Positions 33,601-45,600 of a stretch of DNA of 64,000 bases are shown here, piece after piece. Within the stretch, counting starts at the first letter, position 1, and each line of letters opens with the position of its first letter. The notes below the pieces were generated by a model. That model worked only from the letters and a program-made list of their open reading frames with translations, had not been told where the DNA came from and made no database searches. Source of the DNA: Typhlomys cinereus (taxonomy: Eukaryota > Chordata > Mammalia > Rodentia > Platacanthomyidae); NCBI GenBank assembly GCA_023101885.1, contig JALPQD010000075.1:7334709-7398708 (forward strand), written 5' to 3'. A program made the translations under genes and the position numbers.

Positions 33601-36600
33601 TGAGGCCATCCACGGAGATGTTGATGGAGATGCTCATGCCAGCAAAGCGCAGGTTGCTCTTGCCCAGGATGGAGGCCAGCGCCTTGTTGGGGGCCTTGGG
33701 GGGACGCAGCACAGTGAGCCTTGGGGCCTGCTCCCCAGCACACCCACCAGTCCTGCTGGGGGCCACAGCCCACACCCACCTTCTTCTTCCAAGAGCCCCG
33801 TACACCCGGCACCGCCTCGTGGAGTCGATTGATGGCCTCTCTGTAGAAAGAAGGGGCAGGGCTTGGGGGCTCCAACCCAGTGGCTGGGGGGGGGGGTCCA
33901 GGAGGAGCAGGGTTCAGAGCAGAGCAGGGAGCCCGACACGCAGAAGACAGCCAGGAAGATCACGGCCAATACACAGCAAGTTACCGATATAGGGGTCACT
34001 GCCTCCCACCCGCTATCCTTGGGCCTGGTCATGCCAAACCTCCCCCTCAAGAAGCCCCAGACCAGCGTCCTGCTGAGACCCCACCTCCTGACCTCACCTG
34101 GTCACCTGGGTTCGGGTGTTGAAGTCCAGCGAGCGCATGGACCGGAGCACCTCGATGCAGCCCATGTACTGTGGAGAGAACACAGCAGAGGGGGGTCCAG
34201 CCCAGGAGTGACGTCACCTCCCCGGGAGCTGCTGTCTTAGCTGTCCCCCTCCAACATGCCCTTGAGCCTGGTCCCTCCCCGCCTCCAATTTCAGACTCTG
34301 AGGGTTCACTCGTGTCTATTCCACTAGCACCCAGGACAGGGAGGAAGAGATAGAGACAGCCGAGTTCACCCAGTCCCCATGCCAGGTACAAGGCTGCCGA
34401 TAGCCATCTAGTCAGCAAAGAAGAAACACAGCCATAAGCCTTCCACGGAACATGGCAGTGCTGGGGTGGCATCTTGGTGGGCAGGTACTCACTAGCACAC
34501 ACAGAGTCCTGGGTTCCTGCCCAGCACACCCATCATGCCAACAGGGAGTCTGGAGCTCAGGGACTGTGTAAGAATCTACAGCCATCCTGGACTACACAGG
34601 GAAATCTGTCTCAGGGAGAGAGAGACAGAGACAGAGACAGAGAGACAGAGACAGAGACAGAGAGAGACAGACAGAGACAGAGACAGAGACAGAGAGACAC
34701 AGAGACAAAGAAAGAAAGAGACAGAGAGAGACAGAGACAGAAAGACAGAAACAAAGACAGACAGAGACAGAGAGACAGAGGGAGAGAGAGAGGACCAGCA
34801 GCAGGAAGGTCCCACGTGCACACACTGAGCAGAACAATCTACTGACGGGAAATGGATTGGTGAGTGCCCGGGGCCAGGGCTTTCTATGGAGGTGGCAGAA
34901 TGCTCTAGAACTGGACAGAGGTGAGGCTTGTGCACTATTGTCAGTGCCCCTGATAGTGCCCAATGACTGGTGGTTTGTGTGTGTGCTTACAAAATGCTCG
35001 TTTCACAGGCTGGGGAGATGCTCAGGGGTCACTCTCAAGCGAAAGGACCTGGCTTCTGATCCCAGATCCCAGGTAAAAACAACAGCAGAAATGGTAATGG
35101 CCTGCACTTCTGGTCTTGGAGGGTGGAATCTGGGAAACCCCAGAGTAAAGCAATAAGGAGGTAGAGGAATCCAGGATGATTCCGAAAGTCACCCTTGGGC
35201 CTCCACAGGCACACACACTCAAGTGTCTACCTCTACACATCCACACACTCACAGAAACCCACACCTACACCCACACGTGCAAAAAAAAAAAGAATGAGGT
35301 GAGAGATCCAGGGGGATTCCTGATATCAACCCTAGTCTCCACGTGTACACACACACAAGCATGTACACACACAAGCATGTACACACACACAAGCATGTAC
35401 ACACACATACACATGCACATATACAGGAGAAACACATCCGTACATGTGCACACATACATGCATGCGCACACACACACAAGCATGTACACACATACACATG
35501 CACACATATAGGAGAAACGCATAGGAGAAACACATCCTATACATGTGCAAACATGCATACACACACACACAAGCATGTACACACACATACACATGCACAC
35601 ATACAGGAGAAACGCATCCTATACATGTGCACACATGAATGCATACACACACAGAAGCATGTACACACATGAGCATATACACGCATACACATGCACACAT
35701 ACAGGAGAAACACCTCTATACATGTGCACACATGCATGCACGTACACACACCAGAACACACATGCTTTGACCCCACAACTCCACTGAGAACCTTGCCCCA
35801 CAGCTGCAGCAGGACGCTGCTGTGGGGTGGTCCCACATGTGGTGGTCCCAGCCTTGCCTGGGCTAGAGAAGACAGCTAGGCACCGCCCGGCTCTGCCTCC
35901 CTCTCGAAAGTCCCACCTCCTCAGGAAACCTGCCCTTCCCTAGGCCCTGCAAGGAGGGGCCCTGAGTGGGGGATCTACAGTTATGCCTAAATGCTCTATA
36001 AACAAACAGCAACGCAGACCCCACACGCCTCTGTGCTGCTCTCTGGCCGCCCGTTGCAGTGACACAAGGGACAGGTGCTCCTGTGGCTAAAGGGACAAGT
36101 CAGCTTACAATCTACAGGAATCTTTCTGGTGACAAGGACAGATGAGGAGGATGCGAGGTAAGCGTTCACACAGCACTCGCTCAGCGCTCATAATGCGCAT
36201 CCAAGACCTGGTGCGTCCACTATGGAAACGGGCTCACTGCTCGCTCCCTCCACCCACCCTACCTGACCGCGTGACAACTTGGCCAATAGATATTGGTGAA
36301 GGAGAGGCATGGTCTCAGGACAGCATCTGTGACAGAAGTGCCACAAACGTGCCCAGTGACCCACACAGCTCAGCCAACACTGGGCGCTCAGCACCCCCAG
36401 GAACAAGGATGGTCAAGCAAGACTCTCAAGAAACACTGAGCCATGAGGGGCTCTGTCCCCCAGCAACTCTCACAGAGGCAGCACCCAAGCATGGGGAACA
36501 GCAACGAAAGAGTGTGAGCCAGTGCAAAGACCCCAGCTCTCGGAGGCAGCTGGGTGACCAAGCCCTGAAGACAGACCACAGGTCTCCTGGGGATGTCCTG

Positions 36601-39600
36601 ACAGTTTCCATAAATGAATGACTTAAAACATCAGAAGTGTGTGTGTTCGGGCTGGAGAGATGGCTCAGGGGTTAAGACTCTGTCTCGCAAGCAGAAGGCC
36701 TTGAGTTCGGATCCCAGGTCCCACGTAAAAATACCAGGTAGAAATGGTGGCGACCTGCACTTCTGGCCCTGGTGGGAGGAACCTAGGAAATGCCAGAGCA
36801 AAACAAAAAAAGAGGTAGAAGCAATCCAGGATGATTCCTGAAGTCTCCCTTGGTCCTGCATAGGCACATACAGTGCCCGTGCGCACACGCGCACACACAC
36901 ACACACAATGAATGAATAAATAAGTTTTTTTAAACACCCCTGAGAGAGACTCCCTGAAAGATAGGCCCTGTCATGCACTTGAATCGTTAGTTATTTGGGA
37001 AGGTCATGGCACCTTCGGAAGGTGGAACCTTGCTGGTGGAAGACAGCCATAAGGGTTGGGCCTTGTTGTGGTTGCATTCTGGTGTCAACTTGACAGTTGC
37101 AGACTGGTTGGGGCACAGCTGTGGAGGGTTAATGGTTGGAATGGCCACTTAGCAGGTCTGCAGGTACTTGATTGATTGCTGTGGAAAACCCAGACCACAG
37201 TGGGTGGTACTTTCCAGTGGTGGACCAGGTAATAGGAGGTTCAAGGAAGAGGGACTTGCTCTTCCCTTATCTTGTGTCCACTTGCTGTGGAGTTGCAACT
37301 CTGGGAGTAGCATTCACTTTTAGAGCGTCGTGGCCTTCTTTGTTGCTGGTGCCGCTGCCTCCCTTCTTGGCTGATTTGGAGCTTCACCTTTTCCATCATG
37401 TTGTTGCTGTTCCCACAGCCTTTGGAGCCTGGACTCTAGGCCTTGCTGCTGTTCACTATTCATCGCCGATGTCAGAGCCCAGCTGTTCTTCACTGACATC
37501 GGAACCCAGCGTCTTTAACCCTCCAGAGAAGTAAAGGCTTGAGACCTTCTTGGGATCTTTTGGTTTTGTGGAACATTCCGGTCAAGAATGAAGCAGCTTA
37601 TGTCCAACACAATATTGACCCCACAAAGTCTAGCATGGACTAAAGGCACTAGGATCCTTGGAGGCTAGGGACTGACAGTCACAGTAGTGTTCCTAAACTT
37701 AAGGGGAACACAGGAAAGGGTTCTGGAAAATGCCCCTGGGTCCTTGCACCTCATCGGAGAGGAGGACCCAGAGGAGAGTTTGGCATGCACATTAAAGGAT
37801 GCTCTGGGGATTGGGGGGGGGGGGAAGCACTGGGGGATAGGGAGGGAGGAGAGAGGGGAGGGGAGAACAGGGGGGTGGGGGGAGGAGGGAGGGAGAGGAC
37901 TGGTGTACCTGTTAAGTTTGTATGAGCAGAAATAATAATAATAAAAAAAGTTAAAAAAGGGGCTGGAGAGATGGCTCAGGGGTTGTGACTCTGTCTCACA
38001 AGCAGAAGGTTCTGAGTTCGGATCCCAGGTCCCACGTTAAAAAAAAAAAAAAAAAGGTTAAAAAAAAAAGAACGAAGCAGCTATGGGTGGCTACTTTGAA
38101 GGACACTACTTTTTATTGTAAATTAATTTAATAAACTTATATATATTATATTATATAGATTCTGTTTCTTTAGAGAACCCTGACTAATACAGGCCTTGAG
38201 TCTGATTAGCCTCACCTGCTTCCAGGAGTTAATGCTGGCAGTTCTGCAGCTCTCTGTCTCCATGATGGACATGACTCAGGTCGTCTTCAGCTTCTGCCAG
38301 CCATGCCTTTTCCATCATGAAGGACTGTAGATCCCCTCTGGAGCCCTAAGCTGAATACATCTCCCTTTCTCCATGAAGTTGCTCAAGTCTGAGTGTTGTC
38401 TGCTGCTGCACCCCCAGAGTGACGGCCCTGAGAGACAGCCTTGACAGACACCCCTGAAAGACACTACTGAGAGACACTCCTGAGACACCTCCTGGGAGAC
38501 TCCCCTGAGAATCGCCTCCTGGACTGCAGCAGCGTTCTTCCTTTCCTTCTGGCATCACTTCCGGGCGGGCTGTCTTCTCCTGCCTTAACTGTCGTCTCAC
38601 TAGGCAGCGACCAAAGCTTCTCGCACATTCCATCTTTCTCACAGACAGATGCCCATGCAGAGCTGCACATGCCCAACACCCTGAGGAGCACCCACACTCT
38701 GAGGAGCACCCACAGCCTGAGCATCATCAGATTTCTGAGTACACATGTACCAGGCCCTGGTGGGATGGGGTGTGATATGCCTGGATGGCTGGCATGAGGC
38801 CCCACCCCACGCTACCTCTGCCCTCTCTTGTCCTGTGTCTGTCCCAGCTTCCCTAATGTGACGTGACATCTCGCCATTCTAGTCAGCCTTCGCTAGTTCT
38901 GTTTTCCTCCCTTTTGTTAATAGTTTCTCTTTTTGAGACAGACCCACTGTTCAGCTTCAAGCTCTCAACAATCCTCCTGTCTCCGCCCCCTGGATTGTCC
39001 GCATTACGGGCACCAGCACCCCCACACATACAAACACACTTGGCTGAACCTACTTCTATATAAGAGTCCCTGTACAGATCCCTAAAACAGGAGAATGTTG
39101 GAGAGACCCTACTCAGCATGACTTGGGCAGAGTGATGAGGTGCAGGTTCTGCAATAACCAGAAGGCAAACCACTTTTCCATCCTGGTCCAGACAGCCAGC
39201 AGCCGCTCCACACCCAACAACAAAACGGGAACTTGAGTCGCCTTATAAACTGTGCAGCACAGGGGAGTCTGTGCCAGGCGTCTGTGCCCAGCATCTGAGC
39301 AGGACACCACAGCAAGTATTGTGTCTACACTGAACATCCGGCACCAGGACTTACACTCGTTTTCAAGTGGCACCAAACCCCACACTTTGTACAGATGCCC
39401 AGAGCAGAAAAAAGGTCAGCAGTGGCAAGTGGGGGACGCAGGAAATCGCCATGCAACACACCCCAGGCCTAGAAAGAACCACAATAAAACCAGGGAGCCA
39501 GGATGCGCTCAGTGGACAGCGTGTGCCAGGCCTAACTCCCTGGCAGCCAGGATCCCTCCCAGCGTGGGAGCAAGGGTGGGGGCCAGTGAGTCACCTTACA

Positions 39601-40744
39601 CGGAGGAGGTAGAGGACGAGATCATCAATCCAGATCCTCCCCTGTTACACATTGAGCCCCAAAACAGCCTAGGCTACAGGACCCCTTGTCTCAGAAAAAT
39701 AAAACATGTACCCAAAAAATGGACGAAGGAAAGATCTCGGCGGTGCGCCCCTGTTGTGCCAGCATTCGGGGACTGAGGCACGTTTGCTGGGCGACAGAAT
39801 GAAACCTTGTCTCACAACACAAGGAATACACAGAGTCGGCACTCTGCCTATCGAAGCATCTGGAAGCCTGAGCCTGGGTCCTTGTTCCTGATAATGTCTC
39901 TGCAAGACGTCCCCCCCACCCCGTGGCCATACGGTAACTTTCACTGGGGTTCCAATGGGGTGCATCCCCTTTTCTCGACCCTCACCCAATGTTTTCCCTC
40001 ACCCAACCAGTGCCTGTAGACCTCGCCTCCCCAGATGCACCCTCTCTCCCCGCCCCGCCCCGCCCCACGTGACGCCGTGGGAACCCGGACCCAGCGCCTC
40101 TAGCGGGTGGCGGCGGACAACCGCGGGCTGGAGATGGGGGGGAGGGGGAGGTTCCCGGGTCGAGGGAAGAGAATACTCGGGTGGGAGCGAACGCTCGACT
40201 CTAGATGTCCTAGGGGCAAAAATGAGGGAACGGTCCCTGAACACCCCCCCCCCGGACTGGGGAGGAGGCCGCAGGAGACGTGCCGGGGCGCACTCACCCG
40301 CACGATGTAGGAGACCCCGGGCCCCAGGACCCTGGCGTCCGGATGCTGCCAACCGTGCGCCGGCTTGTGGATGAAGCCGCCCCGGCGCACCCACTCCTCC
40401 GCCGCGGCCGGTGTCCCCCGCGCGCCCCGAGTTCCGCGCGCCCCCGAGCCGCGGCAGCGGCCGAGCGCCGACAACGGACAGGGCACGGCGCAGCGCGGCT
40501 CGCAGGCGCCCAGCACGGCGGCCGCCAGGGCGGGGACCCCAGAGGGACCCGCGGGCTCGGGCTGGGGCTCAGCCACCCCTGCCGCGCGCGCTGTCCCCGC
40601 CGCCGCCGCCGCCGCCGCCGGACCACGGCCCAAGAAGCCGCCGGGCGCCGCGAACTTCCACTGCGGCATGCGCGGCAGCAGCGCACAGAAGGTGGTGGGA
40701 GCCTCGGGCTCGGGGGTCGCGCGGCCCCCCGGACCCTGCGTCAT
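26866..40744 (-). CDS. SHC2: SHC-transforming protein 2 (adaptor ShcB), 11 coding exons
   Basis: Coding exons (transcript order): 40744-40298, 34168-34098, 33840-33780, 33694-33575, 33296-33243, 33107-33056, 32962-32836, 32364-32117, 31079-30915, 29327-29017, 26994-26866. All junctions are GT-AG and phases join to one 594-residue frame. Residues about 117-300 are the PTB domain ([64 protein letters not shown]). The CH1 linker holds the tyrosine motifs HNYYNS (331-332) and LYVNT (Tyr416, YxN Grb2-type). The SH2 domain starts WYHGRMSRR (499) with FLVRDS, Arg522 being the phosphotyrosine-binding residue. It couples activated receptor tyrosine kinases, mainly in neurons, to Ras signalling. Exon 1 has a polyalanine tract encoded by a GCC/CGG repeat near 40597-40618. 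Exon 8's last 30 residues diverge from the family. It is slightly longer than human (582 aa). Confidence 0.96.
27240..27470 (+). mobile_element. ID/B4-like SINE in SHC2 intron 10
   Basis: GGCTGGGGAGAGGGTTCTGTCAGCAACGTGCTCGCTGC begins a tRNA-like head, followed by a GTAACCCCAGTGCTGGGAAGGAGG segment resembling the B1 right part and a CT-rich tail. Orientation is from the head. The family name is uncertain. Confidence 0.6.
27590..27628. repeat. CA dinucleotide microsatellite
   Basis: About nineteen CA units preceded by a CGCACGCACG alternating purine-pyrimidine run, in SHC2 intron 10. Confidence 0.95.
28085..28390. repeat. CA/ACATGCACAC-rich minisatellite
   Basis: Imperfect CACACATGCACA repeats punctuated three or four times by a TTAGGCCTCCACACAC or GTGCCTTCACAT motif, which resembles the tail of the local ID-type SINE (GGGCCTCCACAGGCACACAC). 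It probably grew by expansion of a SINE tail, in SHC2 intron 10. Confidence 0.7.
28629..28856 (+). mobile_element. Long ID-type SINE (head plus ~130-bp body), copy 1
   Basis: Starts GGGCTGGAGAGGTGGCTCAAGGG with box B-like GAGTTCGGATCCC at +70, then the body GGCGGCCTGCGCTTCTGGTCCTGG, and ends in CA repeats. The head is tRNA-Ala/ID derived. The body is shared by the copies at 35009, 36648, 47706 (minus), 54480, 58985 and 60606 and is not part of standard mouse or rat ID. SHC2 intron 10. Confidence 0.85.
28904..28985 (-). mobile_element. B1-like SINE fragment
   Basis: On the plus strand GCAGCGTCTCACTGTGTAGCCCAGGCTGGCCT, the antisense of the 7SL-derived B1 left part. It ends just before SHC2 exon 10. 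Confidence 0.75.
29675..29885. repeat. CTCCATG minisatellite
   Basis: Ten or more units of about 18-27 bp built on GTGCTCCATGAAGAACCTC or GTGCTCCATGGCAGGACCA. It is imperfect, lies in SHC2 intron 9 and is open on the minus strand as Met/His/Glu-rich text. Confidence 0.85.
30320..30400. repeat. CA/CGCA-rich microsatellite with adjoining SINE-like sequence
   Basis: GTGTGTGTGCACGCACACACACACACGCACACG forms an alternating purine-pyrimidine stretch with potential Z-DNA or cruciform character. The preceding 230 bases resemble an ID-headed SINE (GGCCAAGTGCTGTTATGACC... GAGTTCAAAACCCAG). Confidence 0.7.
34615..34791. repeat. GAGACAGA repeat array
   Basis: About 175 bp of polypurine AGAGACAGAGAC units with an AAAGAAAGAGAC interruption, in SHC2 intron 1. 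Both strands are open, giving Arg/Asp/Glu or Ser/Leu/Val low-complexity text that is not a gene. Confidence 0.95.
35009..35232 (+). mobile_element. Long ID-type SINE, copy 2
   Basis: AGGCTGGGGAGATGCTCAGGGGTCA head, then GGCCTGCACTTCTGGTCTTGGAGG and AGGAATCCAGGATGATTCC body, ending at CCTCCACAGGCACACACAC. SHC2 intron 1. Confidence 0.8.
35340..35755. repeat. CA-rich minisatellite with AGGAGAAAC spacer
   Basis: Units of roughly 80-100 bp: CA/GCATGTACACAC runs followed by CATACAGGAGAAACRCATCC and ATGTGCACACATG. Four to five repeats, in SHC2 intron 1 just after a SINE tail. Confidence 0.85.
36648..36912 (+). mobile_element. Long ID-type SINE, copy 3
   Basis: Best-preserved copy: GGGCTGGAGAGATGGCTCAG head, GAGTTCGGATCCC box B, the body with AGGTAGAAGCAATCCAGGATG, and a CACGCGCACACACAC tail. 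SHC2 intron 1. Confidence 0.9.
37603..37959 (+). mobile_element. L1 3' end (5'-truncated), copy 2, with target duplication
   Basis: ATTGACCCCACAAAGTCTAGCATGGAC through a G-rich polypurine stretch to an A-rich tail. It is flanked by AAGAATGAAGCAGCTTATG (37584-37602) and AAGAACGAAGCAGCTATG (38068-38085), a target-site duplication of about 18 bp. Confidence 0.85.
37960..38056 (+). mobile_element. Short ID SINE inserted in the L1 tail
   Basis: The 75-bp ID head only (GGGCTGGAGAGATGGCTCAG ... GAGTTCGGATCCCAGGTCCC) followed by a pure A tail. Flanked by GTTAAAAAAG (37950-37959) and GGTTAAAAAA (38056-38065), a duplication made from the L1 A-rich tail. Confidence 0.88.
38925..39015 (-). mobile_element. 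B1-like SINE fragment
   Basis: TTTTTGAGACAGACCCACTGTTCAGC ... CTCCTGTCTCCGCCCCC on the plus strand is a diverged antisense B1/7SL pattern. SHC2 intron 1. Confidence 0.55.
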
Positions 40745-40960
40745 GGCCGCGGCCGCCGACCGAGCGCCGCCGGCTGCGCCTGGCGCCGAGCCGCCCGTGC
40801 TGGTCCCCGCCCGCCCGGTGATGTCACCGGCCGGCGCAGCGCGCAGCCGCGGGGGGCTGCGCCCCTGGGACCCCGACCCTGCGCGGGCGAGCTTCCCGCG
40901 GGGTGCTTCGGGGCGAGCAGTGAGGCGGCCACGCGCCCAGGACTCCGGCGCAATCCGCCG
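40030..40960 (-). promoter_or_regulatory. SHC2: CpG island spanning SHC2 exon 1 and promoter
   Basis: Very high GC and CpG density from intron 1 start through coding exon 1 into the upstream flank; no TATA box. The SHC2 Met codon is at 40744-40742. Confidence 0.8.
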
Positions 40961-42072
40961 AAGCCCCCGAAGTCACCATTTGACAAATGGGGAAACTGAG
41001 ATCTAGGGTCGGCCCTCGCTACCGTATCGGCCGGACCGTGCCCATCTTTAACTCTAAAAGAACAGGCTTGGGTCTGGGGCGAAGCGGAAGCCAATGAGGA
41101 AACTGAGATACGGGGTGGGGCGGAGACCTGTGATCCGCTGGAGAACCTCAAAACGCTAGGTTTCCCTGGCCACTGGCGGGGGCTGGCCCCTACTTAACTG
41201 ATGAATGGGGAAACAGGCAGATGCACAACGGGGAAACTGAGGCATGGAAGGGAAAGCGTGCCAGGGCACAGCGGGATGCATGCATCCAGAGACACCCGTC
41301 CCCCCCCCATCCATTTCTGTGGGTCTCTGTCAAAGTTCCATGGTCTGAACTCTTAGGCTTGCGCCTAAGAGACTTGCGCCTAGTCCCAGCCTTGGGGGAC
41401 TTGGGAGTCCTCGCACTTGGACCCCAAGGGCACTCCCTATGAGAGCCGAGTATCATCCTGCCCTGCCCGCCCCCTCACAGCCCTGCAGGGAAACAAAAGA
41501 GTCTGGGCGGGGCAGGTGGGGAGGAGGGGCCCGGCCGGGGAGCAGGATCGATAACAGGAGAAATGAGATCACAGCCTGGGAAGGGGGTGGCGAGCCCGGA
41601 GGACACGGAGGTCCGACGCTGCTGCCTGCCAGCCAGGGCGCTGCCGACTGACTGCAGGGGTAGCGCAGCTCCCCGTGGGAGAAGCGCTGCTCGGGAGTTC
41701 TAGGGGGAAGGTCGTAGGGCTAGGTCGGCCCCAGGCACCGAGGTCTGGCCGCGTGACTCGTGGCTGCTGCTTTCCCTTCGCCAGGAAGAGTGGTAGGGCC
41801 AGACCAGTGGCCAGGACTCTGGCATCAGATGACCCGGGGCTCTGAGCATGTCTCTGGGCAGAGGACGAGTCTCCTGTTTCTCCAAACTTGTTTCCTCTGA
41901 GTGTACGTTTCCTGACCCTTGAAATGCCTGGATGGTCTTCAACCAACAGTAAAAGCATAATGACCCTACTGTGCTAGCTTCAAACCCAGCCCCTCTCAGT
42001 TCCCTCTTCCAGGACCCCTGTCAACTTATAACACTCAAAACCATGTTCCCCTGTAGCCTCCTGCAGACTAGG

Positions 42073-42168
<96 letters not shown>

Positions 42169-42300
42169 CACACGCACACACCAAAGCACACCTTGTAAGG
42201 GTTACAGAGCAGTGGGTCTGCCTTGGAAAGCAATTCTTCTGTGGCCTGCATGTAAACAGAGATGTTAAATAAAGCCGTATGCGCAGTTCCCACAGCTGTT
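40961..42300. other. Intergenic between SHC2 and ODF3L2
   Basis: No gene recognised. GAAACTGAG-type short repeats recur at 40990, 41098 and 41233 (ATGGGGAAACTGAG or AGGAAACTGAG). A CT/CA compound microsatellite ends the stretch. Confidence 0.55.
42075..42168. repeat. Compound (CT)n(CA)n microsatellite
   Basis: About 45 bp of CT followed without interruption by about 46 bp of CA. Confidence 0.97.
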
Positions 42301-42309
42301 GGCAGAGGG

Positions 42310-42315
42310 TTTATT
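42310..42315 (-). terminator. ODF3L2: ODF3L2 polyadenylation signal
   Basis: AATAAA on the minus strand, 380 bases past the ODF3L2 stop codon; the nearest canonical hexamer. Confidence 0.7.
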
Positions 42316-42693
42316 GGCAGCAATTCTAGAGTGGAGTGGGGGGGACAGACGCCTCCGGCCACCTGCAAGTTGAGTTCAGTAGCCCAGTCTGAAGAAACTC
42401 AAGTGGGGACGGACAGTAAGTTCTAGGACATGCAGCTCTGTGTCCAGCACTGGGAAAGGACCAACAATGTCTCCTTGCCTGGCCGGGCCTGACCTGGGCA
42501 GTAGAAACTGGGGCCCTGGAACGAGACTCATTCTGCACCCCGTATTGGGCCTCGGGTCATGGCCCCTGGGGACAGGAAGATCAGGTGGCCTTGAAGGACC
42601 TCAGGCTACAGAAAGGAGGGGACCAGCATCCTAAGACCTTCACAGGAAAGGAGGCCGGAGAGCAAGCTGGGCTGCCCGTTGTGCCCCGCCCTG

Positions 42694-45600
42694 TCAGGGC
42701 CGGGTGTTGCCACCCATGGTGGTTGCCCGCTTGGAGTGGCGGATGCCCATGGTGTATGCTGGAGCCCTGGTGCGGTTCACAGTGACCTGTTCAGGGTTGT
42801 GGGTACCAGGACCCGGGGTCTCCTCTGGGGGCCTTGGAGTGCGCGGCCGCCCCAACATGGTGAAGGCCGGCCTGCGCTGGCGGTAGGAGTTGGGGTCCGG
42901 ACTGTCATACTGGCCCGGACCTGGCATCTCCGCGGGATCCTGCGGGGGTCTTGCAGGGCGTGTGCGGCCCACCACCGTGTAGCTGGGGCTGCTGGGCTTA
43001 ATGAAAATCTGGGAGCCCCAGAGGGGTGGCATGGTGTAGGCGTTGGGGGCTGGAGCCGAGGCGTCCAGGACCTTTGGGCGGAGTCGGGAGCCCAAGCTGA
43101 AAGCTGGGGGGTTCCGCTGGCGCACAAGGGGCGCCTTCTCGGGGCTGTAGGCACCGGGGCCTGGCGTCACTTCCAAACCTGGAGAGGAGATGGATGCTTG
43201 GCACGGCAGCAACGCCTGCGCAGAGACCTGCACTGTCCATGCCACCCGCCCTGCGCTTAGCTCTGCCAGGCCGCCCGGGTCACACTGCCCGCCCACACAT
43301 TCCCTTCCCAGGATTCTCCCCTCCATCCCTCCTCCTGCCGGTGCCACACAGTGTGGCCCTTCCCTTGCCACCTCCCACACCCATTCCATGCATATACCCC
43401 CCAAAAAAAAACATTCAGGGACCTCCAGAGTCCTCTTCTCCAGCCCTGACCGGCTAACAGCTTCTTCATAGCACCTGACTTGGTGCTACCGAGATGAGAC
43501 AGAGTCAGAGAGTGGGAGATGGGTACCAAGGCTGAGATGGGGGAGGGGGGAATGGGGAAGTGCAGCTGTGCTGCACAGGGACAGAGGCAAGTGGGTAGGT
43601 GGGTGAATGAATGGATGGGTAGGAGATAGTTGGACCAGTGGATGGACGGATTGATGAGTGGATGGGTGGATGGGTGGACAGATGGTGGATGGATGGACTG
43701 GATGGATGGGTGAGTGGATGGTGGGTTGAAGGGATGGAAGGGTGGGTGGATGGAGGGATGGGTGGATGGGTGGGTGAGTCAGTGGGTGGAAAAAATGGAT
43801 GGGTGGGTGGATGGATGGTGGCTGGGTGGATGGGTGGATGGATGGATGGTGGGTGGGTGAGGTGAGTCAGGAGGCTGAACCAGGCCGAACACTTTCCTGT
43901 GGCTTTGAGGCCTGCTATAGGCTGCCAGAGTGGGTTCTCCCACCCCCAAGAAACTGGATCACCTCTCTGCCCTCTCATGACCGTGGCCTCTCTCGCTGCC
44001 TACGCATCCTGGAGTAGTGACCCTTTGTCTGAGACTTGGCCTTTATCACTCCGAACACTCAAGGCTGCGGGAAGGGAGGACAAAGGCAGGAACCGGAGAG
44101 GCCGGTCCCCAAGGGCGCAGACACACTCACCGCGGGTCTTGCCCCGACCCTGCATGGAGTAGGCAGGGGTGCAGCTGCGGCCAAAGCGTGTAACCTTTGG
44201 GTCCAAGAAGTACACAGGCCCCGGGCTGGTGTCCTGAGGAGGCGCTGGGGAGAACAGCCAGAGTCGAGAGGGGCCTCGGAGGGGGCCACACCAAGCCCCA
44301 GGGAGGCCCAGGCAGGTCTCAGCTTGAAAGCTGCAGCCTCGAGGACCCCGGCAGAGGATCTGGAAAGGACTCAGGGGGACTCAAGCCCTGGGGTTTCTCC
44401 TCATCAGGGCCATCACAGGAAGCGGTCCCTGAACATGAACTGCCACCTTTACTACACATGTTCGCAGAATTTGTGATGGAGCCTGGGGCTTTTCACAGTA
44501 GGCCAGCACTCTACAGTGAGCCCCGCCCCATGCTGGGCTGTCACTCTCCCTGTGAACCCCGCCCCCAGCCCTCACTGAGGATGCTGGGCTGTCACTCTCT
44601 CTCTAAGCCCCGCCCCCAGCCCTCACTGCAAGATGCTGGGCTGTCAGTCTCCCTCTGAGCCCCACCCCCAGCCCTCCCTGCGGATGCTGGGTTGTCACTC
44701 TCTCTCTGAGCCCCGCCCCCAGCCCACACTGAGGATGCTGGACTGTCACTTTCCTCTGAACCCCGCCCCCAGCCCTCACTGCAGGATGCTGGGCTGTCAC
44801 TCTCCCCTTGAGCCCCGCCCCCAGCACTCACTGCAGGATGCTGGGCTGTCACTCTCCTCTGAGTCCTGCCCCCACCCCTCACTGGAAGATGCAAGACCGA
44901 TGGTCTACCCCTGAGTCGCAGTCCAGTTTTCTTTTAACTATTTTGAGACAGAATTTCACAAAGTTGCCCTTGCTGGACTTGGAACTCACAACCCTTCTGC
45001 CTGCAGCTGCAGGATGGCAGGCCCGCCATCGTTAAGGCTGGAAGCAGGCTCACGCCCCTGTGGCCTTCATGGTGTGCTCTGCATGCTGGGAGTTCAGTAC
45101 TGCTCAGCGCAGGGTGCATTCGCACACGCGGGTTACAGACCAGGATGGACATGCACACAGGTTACAGAGAGGGGCTGACATATGAGTGCGGGTTACACGA
45201 GGCAGGGCTCACAGACATGTGCGGGTCACAGGGGCACGCGCACACACACACACACACACACGCACACACACACACAGGGGTTAACAGCACGGGGCTCACA
45301 CGCATGTGCAGGTTGCAACGAGGGGTTCACAGCCGGGTGTGGGTCACAAGCATCGCTAAGCTCGCTCCTCACCTTGGTAAGGCCCCAAGTGTGACAGGTA
45401 CCACCCAAATGTGGGGTTCCCGGCACTGTCACACACAGGGGATTCACGGTTTCCCCAGTGATGGTCACTGATGCTAACCTGTGGCCCCAGACGCACCCCG
45501 TACCAGTTGTGGGCATCTGTTTGCAGCCCACACACACGAGTCCCAGAGCAAATGGGAAAAAGCTAAGGGGGAGCTGGGACATCAGTGACGCCCTATCCCA

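Larger units (their letters stand above)
37055..38195 (-). mobile_element. LTR-like repeat interrupted by L1 and ID insertions
   Basis: On the minus strand the right end reads GTATTAGTCAGGGTTCTCTAAAG (38191 downward) and the left end has TGTCAACTTGACAG on the plus strand at 37083. The body is split by 37603-38067, which is an L1 tail with an ID SINE in it. A related full copy with the same GTATTAGTTAGGGTTTTCTAGAG start is at 53552. The family is unassigned. Confidence 0.65.

Noticed and set aside
40280..41006. 239- and 213-codon plus-strand frames over SHC2 exon 1
   Set aside because: Antisense shadows of a GC-rich exon with a GCC repeat; no similarity.
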